A stretch of DNA of 64,000 nucleotides, taken from the NCBI GenBank assembly GCA_039030395.1, contig JBCCEF010000001.1:572798-636797 (forward strand). The letters run 5' to 3'. This DNA is from Acidobacteriota bacterium (GTDB lineage: Bacteria; Acidobacteriota; Thermoanaerobaculia; Multivoradales; JBCCEF01). This document shows, one piece after another, positions 42,304 through 50,436 of the stretch (position 1 is the stretch's first letter; each line of letters starts with the position of its first letter). The notes below the pieces were generated by a model. It saw nothing but the letters and a program-made list of their open reading frames with translations, had not been told where the DNA came from and made no database searches. The translations under genes were made by a program, and so were the position numbers.

Positions 42304-44781
42304 TCAATTCGCGACGATATTGACCAGGCGGCCGGGCACGACGATCACCTTCCGCACCGTCTTGCCCTCGATGAAGGCAGCCGCCCCGTCGCAGGCCAGG
42401 GCCTTCGTCTCGGCGTCCTCCTTGGAGATACCCGCCGGCACCTGCAGGCGATCCCGCACCTTGCCGTTGACCTGCACCACCAAGGTGATTTCGTCCTCCT
42501 CGGTGGCCGCTTCGTCGAGTTCCGGCCAGGCGGCGAGGTGGACGGACTCCTGGTTTCCAATGCGCCGCCAGAGCTCGTCGGCGAAGTGCGGCGCGATCGG
42601 CGCCAACATCCGCAGATAGATCGAAATCGCCTCATCCCAGGCCTCGCCCGCGGCGCCGCCTTCCTGGGCGATGCGGGACATCTCGTTCAGCAGCTCCATC
42701 AACGCCGACACGGTGGTGTTGAACTGGAAGGTCTCGAAGTCGCGGGTCACCGCCTCCAGGGTCTGGTGCACCTTGCGGCGCAGATCCCGGGCCAGGGCCG
42801 GCGCCTTGTCGGACACCGCCGGCGGCGCCAGCACCAACCCCCAAGAGCGCCGCAGCCAGCGGGCGGTGCCCTCGATGCCGGCGCTCGACCAGGGTGCCCC
42901 CTGCTCCCAACGGGCGAAGAACATCAAGAACGCGCGCAGCGCGTCGCTGCCGTACTGCTCCACCAGTTCGTCCGGCGCCACCACGTTGCCGCGGCTCTTG
43001 GACATCTTTTCCGAGTCCTCGCCGAGAATGATGCCCTGGTTGCGTAGCTGCAGCATCGGCTCGTCGCCGGCGGTGATCCCCATGTCGCGGCACGCCTTGT
43101 GAAAAAAGCGCGTGTAGATCAAGTGCATGGTGGCGTGCTCGATGCCCCCAGTGTAGGTGTCCACGGGCATCCAGTAGGCGTACTCGTCGCGGTCGAAAAG
43201 GTGGCCGTCGCGATTCCCCGGCCGGCCCTTGAAGGTCAAGTAGCGCAGGTGGTACCAGGACGAGTCGACAAAGGTGTCCATGGTGTCCGTGTCGCGCTCG
43301 CCGGCCGCTCCGCAGCGCGGGCAGTCGACGTTCTTCCAGGTCGGGTGGAGCTTCAACGGGCTCTCGCCGGTCGGCAGCCACTCGACCTCCTGCGGCAAGC
43401 ACACCGGCAAGTCCTCCGCCGGCACCGGCACGGCGCCACAGTTCGGGCAGTAGATCACCGGAATCGGCGCCCCCCAATAGCGCTGCCGGGAGACCAGCCA
43501 GTCCCGCAGCCGGTAGGTCACGGAGCGGCGGCCGATGCCGCGCTCGTCGAGATACGCGATGGTGTCCGGCACCGCCCGGTCCGCCGGGGTGCCGGACAGC
43601 TCGCCGGAGGCGGTCATCGTGCCGTGGGCCGGCACCGCCTCGGTCATCGTCGCCGGATCGAGGTTCTCATCGCCCGCCGGCTCCACCACCGGCCGGATCT
43701 CCAAATCGAACCGGCGGGCGAATTCGAAGTCCCGCTGGTCGTGAGCCGGCACCGCCATGATCGCGCCGGTACCGTAGGTCATCAGAACGTAGTCGGCGAT
43801 CCACACCGGCACTCGTTCGCCGTTCACCGGATTGACCGCGTAGCCGCCCGTGAACACGCCGGTCTTCTCGCGGTCGGCAGACTCCCGCTGGACGTCCGTC
43901 TGGCGGCCCGCCTCGGTGACATAGGCTTCGACGGCGGCGCGCCGCTCGTCGGTGGTCAGAGTCTCGACCAGCGGGTGCTCCGGCGCCAGCACCATGAAGG
44001 TCACTCCCCACAGGGTGTCCGGCCGGGTGGTGAACACTTCGAGATCCGCGTCGCCTTCCGTTTGGAACTCCACCGCAGCCCCCTCAGAGCGCCCGATCCA
44101 GCGATTCTGGAGAGTTTGCACCCGCTCCGGCCAATCGATGCCTTCGAAGTCGAGCAGCTCCTCGACGTAGCGGGTGGTGCGGAAGAACCACTGGGCCAGT
44201 TCCTTACGCACCACCGGCGTGCCGCAGCGTTCGCAGTGACGGTCGTCGCCGATCACCTGCTCGCGGGCCAGGGTGGTGTTGCAGGACGGGCACCAGTCCA
44301 CCGGCGCCCGCTTGCGGTAGGCCAGATCGTGCTCCAAGAGCTGGGTGAAGAGCCACTGGGTCCAGCGGTAGTATTCCGGATCCGCCGACACCATCTCCCG
44401 GCGCCAGTCGAACATCGCACCCATGGTGCGGAGCTGGTCGCGCATGCGCTCGATGTTGGCGTAGGTCCACTTCGCCGGGTGGATGTTGTTCTTGATCGCC
44501 GCGTTCTCCGCCGGCAGGCCGAAGGCGTCGAAGCCCATCGGAAACAGCACGTTCTTGCCCCGCATGCGCTGGAAGCGGGCCCGCGCATCGGAGGGGGTCA
44601 GGGCATACCAGTGGCCGATGTGCAGGTCCCCGGACGGGTACGGCAGCATGGTCAGCGCATAGTGCGCTTCTTTCTCCGGATCGATATCCGAACGGTAAAG
44701 GCCCTCTTCTTCCCACCGCTGGTGCCAGCGCGGCTCGATCTCAGACGGGTTGTACTCGGGGACGTCGCGGGGATGACTCAT
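42304..44781 (-). CDS. leuS: Leucyl-tRNA synthetase
   Basis: Charges tRNA-Leu; class I synthetase of 825 residues. The start at ATG 44781 gives MSHPRDVPEYNPSEIEPRW. Signature HIGH is at 54-57 (GDLHIGHWYA) and KMSKS appears in EKMSKSRGNVVAPDE. A zinc-type motif (WCPSCNTTLAREQV...CERCGTPVV) and the CP1 editing domain (TRPDTLWGVTFMVLAPEHPL) are intact. C-terminal anticodon-binding and LeuS-specific domains are full length. Last gene of a leftward run after the fadJ-like, DoxX-like and small membrane genes; the MITE lies immediately downstream. Confidence 0.97.
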   Translation of the reverse strand: MSHPRDVPEYNPSEIEPRWHQRWEEEGLYRSDIDPEKEAHYALTMLPYPSGDLHIGHWYALTPSDARARFQRMRGKNVLFPMGFDAFGLPAENAAIKNNIHPAKWTYANIERMRDQLRTMGAMFDWRREMVSADPEYYRWTQWLFTQLLEHDLAYRKRAPVDWCPSCNTTLAREQVIGDDRHCERCGTPVVRKELAQWFFRTTRYVEELLDFEGIDWPERVQTLQNRWIGRSEGAAVEFQTEGDADLEVFTTRPDTLWGVTFMVLAPEHPLVETLTTDERRAAVEAYVTEAGRQTDVQRESADREKTGVFTGGYAVNPVNGERVPVWIADYVLMTYGTGAIMAVPAHDQRDFEFARRFDLEIRPVVEPAGDENLDPATMTEAVPAHGTMTASGELSGTPADRAVPDTIAYLDERGIGRRSVTYRLRDWLVSRQRYWGAPIPVIYCPNCGAVPVPAEDLPVCLPQEVEWLPTGESPLKLHPTWKNVDCPRCGAAGERDTDTMDTFVDSSWYHLRYLTFKGRPGNRDGHLFDRDEYAYWMPVDTYTGGIEHATMHLIYTRFFHKACRDMGITAGDEPMLQLRNQGIILGEDSEKMSKSRGNVVAPDELVEQYGSDALRAFLMFFARWEQGAPWSSAGIEGTARWLRRSWGLVLAPPAVSDKAPALARDLRRKVHQTLEAVTRDFETFQFNTTVSALMELLNEMSRIAQEGGAAGEAWDEAISIYLRMLAPIAPHFADELWRRIGNQESVHLAAWPELDEAATEEDEITLVVQVNGKVRDRLQVPAGISKEDAETKALACDGAAAFIEGKTVRKVIVVPGRLVNIVAN

Positions 44782-44863
44782 GGTTGCTACCTGGGAATGG
44801 ATAGGAATCTGGGGGCCAGTACGGGGATCGAGGCGGGATTCTACACCCACCGTCAACCGCCGG

Positions 44864-45046
44864 TCAGGCGAGCCCCGAAGACTGCGCCAGCCGGTGCACC
44901 CACCAGGCGAGGGCGACATAGAACAGCAGCACCAGCAGCCCGGCGACGATGCCGTAGGTGCGGGAGCGGAAGTGCCAGGCCGCCCAGCCGGTGCCGGCGA
45001 CGCTCAGCAGGGCGAAGGCGACATAGAGGATCAATGCGAGAGCCAT
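44864..45046 (-). CDS. Small two-span membrane protein
   Basis: 60 residues with two hydrophobic segments (about 3-20 and 31-50: LILYVAFALLSVAGTGWAAW and GIVAGLLVLLFYVALAWWVH). GC-rich codons match neighbours. It sits 12 bp after the DoxX-like gene and 82 bp before leuS, on the same strand. Function unknown. Confidence 0.55.
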   Translation of the reverse strand: MALALILYVAFALLSVAGTGWAAWHFRSRTYGIVAGLLVLLFYVALAWWVHRLAQSSGLA

Positions 45047-45058
45047 GGGAGAGGGATC

Positions 45059-45757
45059 CTACTCCGAGCCTGTCGGGCGCCCTGCGGCGCGCTTCCTGCG
45101 CCGCCGCTCCAAGATCAGCGTCACCACCGGAAAGAGCGCGATGATGGGAAGAGCGTAGAACTCCGGGCTACGAAAGTCGAGGCCCCGAGGCCGATAGACG
45201 CCGCCGTGAAGGAGGCAAGTCAAACCATAGAAAGCCAAGATGGCGAAGCCGCAGAGGCGCCAGAGGGCGAGATCGATCAGCGCCGAGGGCACTGGCGCGC
45301 CGGGACGGGACAGGGTGGCACTTGCCGTCCGCTCGAGCCGGTTCGGGCGCAGAATGCCGATCCAGCGGTCGGCGTCCCACAGCAGAAGAACGAGGTTGCC
45401 GGCGAGCATGAAGGTGACGACCACGGCGGTGGGGACGACGCCGGTGCTCCAGCAGAAGACGGCGATGGAGGTGATCACCGGCAGGGCCATCACCGCGCCG
45501 AGGGTGGCGTAGGTCTGGGTCATCAGGAGAAAGGCGATGGCGAGCTGCACGGCGCCGACGAACGGGTAGAACACGCCGGTGGCGTAGAAGGCGTGAAGGA
45601 ATTCATGGAAGGAACCGGAGTTCCCCGGGTCCGTGAAGGGCTGGCCGAGCACCTTCTTCAAGCCGGCGGGCAAGAAGGCGAAGCCGAGCAGGATGCGCAG
45701 GTTGACGACTGCGAGTTGGCTCCAACGGCGCCCCCTCCATCGGTCGATCCAGCGCAT
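45059..45757 (-). CDS. DoxX-like membrane protein
   Basis: 232 residues, six or so predicted spans. The N-terminal RILLGFAFLPAGLKKVLGQPF and later GVFYPFVGAVQLAIAFLLM match DoxX/MauE-type families, which act in quinone or thiol redox at the membrane. A highly basic C-terminus (LERRRRKRAAGR) is cytoplasmic. Lies 17 bp after the fadJ-like gene and likely shares its transcript. Confidence 0.78.
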   Translation of the reverse strand: MRWIDRWRGRRWSQLAVVNLRILLGFAFLPAGLKKVLGQPFTDPGNSGSFHEFLHAFYATGVFYPFVGAVQLAIAFLLMTQTYATLGAVMALPVITSIAVFCWSTGVVPTAVVVTFMLAGNLVLLLWDADRWIGILRPNRLERTASATLSRPGAPVPSALIDLALWRLCGFAILAFYGLTCLLHGGVYRPRGLDFRSPEFYALPIIALFPVVTLILERRRRKRAAGRPTGSE

Positions 45758-45774
45758 CGGCTCTTGCCTACAAG

Positions 45775-47907
45775 CTAGTGGAAGGTTTCGCCCTTGTCGG
45801 CCATGTCGCGCAGCAGCTGCGCCGGCCGCAGGCGCTCGCCGTGGCGTTCGGCGTAGGCGTCGAGGCGGTCGACGATCTGGCCCAAGCCCACCCGATCCGC
45901 CTCGCGCAGGATGCCGCCTCGGAAGGGCGGGAATCCGAAGCCGAAGATCACCGAGATGTCGATGTCCGCCGGATTCTCGATGATGCCGTCTTCGATGGTG
46001 CGGGCCGTCTCGTTGAGCATCTGGAGCCAGCAGCGTTCGGCGATCTCGTCGTCCGAGACGGAACCCTCGCGCCAGCCGAGCAGGTCGTAGACCTTCTGGT
46101 CGACCTTCTTCTCCTTGCCGTCGTAGAGGTAGAAGCCTTTCTTGCCCTTGCGGCCGGTGCGGCCGTCGTCGATCATCGCCTGGAAGATCTCCGGCGGCTT
46201 CATGCGGTCACCGAAGGCTTCGACCATCACCTGGGACACGTGGTGGCCGACGTCCAAACCCACCTCGTCCATCAGCGCGATGGGACCGACCGGCCAACCC
46301 CAGGCTTTGACGGCGCGGTCGATCTGCTCGATGGTGGCACCCTCGAGCAGGATGTAGGCGGCCTCGTTGACGAAGGGTCCGAGCACCCGGCTGGTGTAGA
46401 AACCCGGGCCGTCGTTCACCACCACCACCGTCTTGCCCATCCGGCGGCCGATATCCACCGTCGTCGCCAGGGTCTCCTCAGAAGTGCCGGGGTGGCGGAT
46501 CACTTCGATCAGCGGCATCTTGTGCACCGGGCTGAAAAAGTGCATACCGACGAAGTTCTCCGGTCGTGAACTCGCCTCGGCCAGGCGGGTGATGGGAATG
46601 GTCGAGGTATTCGAGGCGAAGATCAGGTTGTCCGGCGCCACCGCCTCCGTCTCCTTGGTCACCGCGTGCTTGATGCCGACGTCTTCGAACACCGCCTCGA
46701 TCACGAAATCCGTCCGCTCGAAGGGCTTGTAGTCCACCGTACCGAACAGCCGACCCATGGCGATCTCGCGCACCGGCGGCTTCATCCGCCGCCGCTTGAC
46801 CAGTTCGTCGAAGCGGTCCGCGGCGTAACCCATGCCGCGGCCGAGGGAGGCGTGATCGCGGTCCTTCATCACCACCGGCATGCCCTTGTAGGCGAGCACC
46901 TGGGCGATGCCGGCGCCCATGAAGCCGGCGCCGAGCACACCGATCTTCTCCACCGGCCGGCCCTTCTCAGCGAGGGCCGCGGCCCGGCCTTCGACATCGT
47001 TCTTCATGAAGAAAATGGACATCAGGTTCTTCGCCGTCTCGGACACCACCAATTCCGAGAAGGCGCCGGCCTCGATGTCGAGGGCGCGTTCCAGAGGAAG
47101 CTCCAGGCCGTCCTTGACCACATTCACCGCCACCAGCGGCGCCGGATAGTGGCCGCCGGTCTTCTTGAGCACGTTGTCGCGCGCCTGGCTGTAGACCACC
47201 CGGTCGCCCAACGGCGTGCGAGCGAGGAAATCGCCGGCGCGCTTGGCGAAGGGCTTGCCCTTGCGCTCGATCTTCTCCTTCTTGAGCACCGTAAGGGCCG
47301 CTTCGGCGAGGTTCGCCGGGTGGCAGACTTCGTCCACCAGGCCGATGCGCAAGGCCTTTTTGGCCGGCACCTGCTTGCCGGTGAGGATCAGGTCGAGAGC
47401 GTCCGGCACGCCGATCAGCCGCGGCAGCCGCTGGGTGCCGCCGAGGCCGGGAATGATCCCGAGCTGCACTTCCGGCAGGCCGAGCTTGGTCTTGGGGTGC
47501 TCTGTGGCCACCCGCCGATCGCAGCACAGGGCCAGCTCCAGGCCGCCTCCCAGGGCGGCGCCGTGGATCGCCGCCACGGTGGTGCAGGGCAAGGCTTCGA
47601 AACGCCGGCAGAGGGCGTGGCCCCGCTGCAGAAACCCGAGCACCTGTTCCGGCGTCTCCACGCCTTTCAGCTCCTCGATGTCGGCGCCGGCGATGAATCC
47701 CAACGGCTTGCCGGAGATCAGCACCACGCCGTCCGGCCGCTCCGCCTCCAAAGTCGCGAGCTGCTCTTCGAACCACTCGAAGACCCGCGATGAAAGGGTA
47801 TTGACCTTCTTGTCCGACTCGTCGAATACCAGCCAGGCCACGCCGTCGATGGTGGTCAACGTACCGGGCGGTGACGGCACCGCCGCCGACTTCGTCTTAC
47901 CTGCCAT
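45775..47907 (-). CDS. fadJ: Fatty-acid oxidation complex subunit (enoyl-CoA hydratase / 3-hydroxyacyl-CoA dehydrogenase)
   Basis: Bifunctional beta-oxidation enzyme, 710 residues, from ATG 47907 (GAGAGGAG upstream). The N-terminal crotonase domain has Glu124 (GGGLELAL) and Glu146 (LPEVQLGIIPGLGG), the two hydratase acids, and oxyanion loop IAGADIEEL. The dehydrogenase begins at about 320 with NAD-binding GAGFMGAG (326-333), then SNTSTIPI, GMHFFSPVHKMPLIEV, and a duplicated C-terminal domain ending FGFGFPPFRGG. No thiolase (fadA/fadI) gene adjoins. fadJ versus fadB cannot be separated by sequence alone here. Confidence 0.94.
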   Translation of the reverse strand: MAGKTKSAAVPSPPGTLTTIDGVAWLVFDESDKKVNTLSSRVFEWFEEQLATLEAERPDGVVLISGKPLGFIAGADIEELKGVETPEQVLGFLQRGHALCRRFEALPCTTVAAIHGAALGGGLELALCCDRRVATEHPKTKLGLPEVQLGIIPGLGGTQRLPRLIGVPDALDLILTGKQVPAKKALRIGLVDEVCHPANLAEAALTVLKKEKIERKGKPFAKRAGDFLARTPLGDRVVYSQARDNVLKKTGGHYPAPLVAVNVVKDGLELPLERALDIEAGAFSELVVSETAKNLMSIFFMKNDVEGRAAALAEKGRPVEKIGVLGAGFMGAGIAQVLAYKGMPVVMKDRDHASLGRGMGYAADRFDELVKRRRMKPPVREIAMGRLFGTVDYKPFERTDFVIEAVFEDVGIKHAVTKETEAVAPDNLIFASNTSTIPITRLAEASSRPENFVGMHFFSPVHKMPLIEVIRHPGTSEETLATTVDIGRRMGKTVVVVNDGPGFYTSRVLGPFVNEAAYILLEGATIEQIDRAVKAWGWPVGPIALMDEVGLDVGHHVSQVMVEAFGDRMKPPEIFQAMIDDGRTGRKGKKGFYLYDGKEKKVDQKVYDLLGWREGSVSDDEIAERCWLQMLNETARTIEDGIIENPADIDISVIFGFGFPPFRGGILREADRVGLGQIVDRLDAYAERHGERLRPAQLLRDMADKGETFH

Positions 47908-48075
47908 GGTGCGACTCCTCTCGCGGGATGAAACGTGTCGTCGGAACGCCGTACCGGGGCCGGAAGGACCTACGAACTCAGGGCGTTCCCTGTTGTTGAT
48001 CGTAAGGATCCATGCCGCAGTGTGTCAAGACTCCGTCGGACCTTGCCATGGCGCGGCAAGCCGATTGGGCGGCGG

Positions 48076-50103
48076 CTACAACGCCTCGGTATCGCCGCGG
48101 CCACAGATGTTCCCCGGCGGATTCAGATACTCCGCAGTGGCACCGGTCTCCATATCGGTGACGGTGATCCGGTACTCGACGTCCGACAGGGCGCCATAGA
48201 ACACCCAGAAGCGACCGGTGACCGGGCGGCCGTCGATCATCTTGACCACCAGCTCGACGTTCGCCGCGTTGAAGAACCAGAAGAAGCCGGATTCGTCACT
48301 GAACGGAATGGCGGTGCCCACGCCCTCGTCGCCGTTGCGCTGATTGCGCCAGTCCACCTCCACCCGAAAGCGCTCGTCGAGCAGGCAGAGGTTCGCATCC
48401 CCTTCGCCGCAGGCGCCGAGCGGTTGTGCATCGGAACTGGCGGCGGATGGCATCGGGAAGGTCAGCCCGCCGGGCTCGGGGGCCACCGCCACCCGCAAGA
48501 GTTCGGAGCGGCCCGCAGAGCCCAGCGGGAAGGCCGTCGTGTCGCCGCGGCCGCACAGATTGCCGGCCTCGTTCGAGTAGAAACGCTTTTCGCCGGTGGC
48601 AGTGTCGGTCACGGCGATGGTGTACTCGACGTCCGACAGGGCACCGTAGAACACCCAGAAGTGGCCGTTAGCGGCCCGGCCGTCGATGATTTTGACCACC
48701 AGTTCAACATTCGCCGCGTTGAAGAACCAGAAGAATCCGGATTCCTCGGACCGTTCGATGGTCTTGCCGGTGCCGCTGTCGCCGTTCCTCTGGTTGCGCC
48801 AATCCACTTCCACCCGGAAACGGCCGTCCGCACCCAGGCAGAGCGTCTCGGGGCCGGCCTCGCAGGGCTCTTCGACAAACGGCAGCGCCAGGCGCCGCGC
48901 CAAGACCCGGCGGGTGAACTCCTGCGAACGGCGCTGCCAGGTGACGAGAACTCCACCGGCACCGGCGGCGACGCTCGGCCGTCGGTGATCCACCCCCGGA
49001 GAGGCGTTGACTTCCACCTCGGGTCCCGCCGCGAAGCCCTGCTCGTTGACCAGCCGGGCGAGGATGCGGCCGTTCAAGACCGACACCTCTTCCCAGGCGG
49101 CGACGAAGCGCCCGCCGCTGACGGCGGTCACCGAGGGCCGCGAGCGCTGCGCCGGACCGCCGCCGGATAGACGCGTCTCGGATACTCCCAGCGGCCCGGC
49201 GGGCTCGATGAGGCGAGCGTAGATCCCCGGTCCGGTGCCGGCTTCGGCGCGACTCTCCCACACCACCAGGGCGCCGCCACCGGGAGCGGCGGCGACCCGC
49301 GGCGTGTCCTGGATGTCGGCGTTCTGGAGCGGCACAACGAACTCCGGCCCGAGCGGTGCACCGACCGGGGAGAGCCAGCGCGCCAGCACGTCGTCGCCTT
49401 CGAGGTCGAACTCGAAGCTCTCCCACACCACCACCAGATCGCCATCCCCGGTCGCCGAAATGCGCGGGCCGCTGACCAGGTCCGGCGCCGGATCGTCCAC
49501 CCGGAAGACCGCTCCGGCCGGTGCGCCGGAAACGTTGAGTAGCCGGCCCTCGATGGCCACGCCGCTGTACTGGGGAATCTCGTCGATCTCGCCTTCGAAG
49601 CGCAGGTTCTCCCACACCACCGCAAAGCCACCGGCGGGCAAGGCCACCACGTCCGGACTGCCAAGGAGACGGCCGACCTGGGCCGCCACCAGGGTCTCCG
49701 GACCCAGGGGATTGCCGGCGCCATCGAACCGCCGGGACACCACGTCGCCGGTGAAGCTGGCATCGAGGCGGGACCACACCACCAGCATCTCGCCGCCGGG
49801 CAGCAGGGCCGTCGCCGGCGGCGAGGGGAAGGCTCCGGTCGAGACCGCGCGTGGCGACTCCGGCCCCTGGGCGACGCCATCGGCGCCGAAGATCCGCCCG
49901 CACAATCCCGGCACATCGCACTCACCGGTCCAAATCACCGACACTTCGCCGGCTCCGCTGCCCGCCGCACCGGGCCCCTGGACGATGCCGCCCAATTCCC
50001 GGCTGACCTCGATCTCGCCGCCGACGGTAGAAAGCTGACCGGACACCGGCAGAACCACCGACACCAGCAGGGAGACAGACCACAGGAAGTGAAGAAAGCG
50101 CAT
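48076..50103 (-). CDS. Secreted repeat protein with two tandem C-terminal FWFFN-type domains
   Basis: 675 residues with a signal peptide (1-23). The first two thirds hold repeated WD-like strands of the pattern xLVVWExx (LVVVWESFEFDLEGDDVLARWLS, LVVWESRAEAGTGPGIYARL, FVAAWEEVSVLNGRILARL), probably a beta-propeller. Two copies of a roughly 100-residue domain follow: LCL...RFRVEVDWRNQRNGD, ESGFFWFFNAANVELVVKIIDGR, FWVFYGALSDVEYTIAVTD. Each copy ends near NLCGRGD / NICGRGD. A divergent neighbour has the same layout. Function unknown; a surface-associated role is inferred. Confidence 0.8.
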   Translation of the reverse strand: MRFLHFLWSVSLLVSVVLPVSGQLSTVGGEIEVSRELGGIVQGPGAAGSGAGEVSVIWTGECDVPGLCGRIFGADGVAQGPESPRAVSTGAFPSPPATALLPGGEMLVVWSRLDASFTGDVVSRRFDGAGNPLGPETLVAAQVGRLLGSPDVVALPAGGFAVVWENLRFEGEIDEIPQYSGVAIEGRLLNVSGAPAGAVFRVDDPAPDLVSGPRISATGDGDLVVVWESFEFDLEGDDVLARWLSPVGAPLGPEFVVPLQNADIQDTPRVAAAPGGGALVVWESRAEAGTGPGIYARLIEPAGPLGVSETRLSGGGPAQRSRPSVTAVSGGRFVAAWEEVSVLNGRILARLVNEQGFAAGPEVEVNASPGVDHRRPSVAAGAGGVLVTWQRRSQEFTRRVLARRLALPFVEEPCEAGPETLCLGADGRFRVEVDWRNQRNGDSGTGKTIERSEESGFFWFFNAANVELVVKIIDGRAANGHFWVFYGALSDVEYTIAVTDTATGEKRFYSNEAGNLCGRGDTTAFPLGSAGRSELLRVAVAPEPGGLTFPMPSAASSDAQPLGACGEGDANLCLLDERFRVEVDWRNQRNGDEGVGTAIPFSDESGFFWFFNAANVELVVKMIDGRPVTGRFWVFYGALSDVEYRITVTDMETGATAEYLNPPGNICGRGDTEAL

Positions 50104-50436
50104 AGATCAAATCCTCTGCGAATACGGAAGATTCTGACTTAGAAACCGTCGGGCTGTCAGCAGAACCGGGACTTCGATATGAGATGGAATCATAGACCAG
50201 ATCGAGGGCCAACCTCCACCCGTCCCGCTCATCGCCCCCAGGAGAACCGAGAGAAGGACGTCAAAAAATCGTCCAAATATATACAAACAAATCACTTTTC
50301 TACTCTCTGACCAATCCACTTGACATACCACTTGGGATGAATAAAATATGTCGCATTAACATTTATCACCATCGTGAGGGGCCGGGAACTCGTCCTGCGA
50401 TCACTCACGGTGTGTCTAGGAGGGGCTACCTGCCAT
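50104..50436. other. Divergent regulatory region between the paired secreted proteins
   Basis: 333 bp, A+T-rich between about 50270 and 50370. It contains the promoter at 50320-50347 and presumably a leftward promoter for the 50103 gene. An upstream extension of the right-hand frame to GTG 50374 is possible. No RNA gene or repeat seen. Confidence 0.6.
50320..50347 (+). promoter_or_regulatory. Sigma-70-type promoter of the right-hand secreted protein
   Basis: Perfect TTGACA (50320-50325), 16 bases, TAAAAT (50342-50347), in an A+T-rich island. Confidence 0.75.

Noticed and set aside
43099-45144. 681-residue plus-strand frame opposite leuS
   Set aside because: Complement of leuS codons; no start signal and no motifs.
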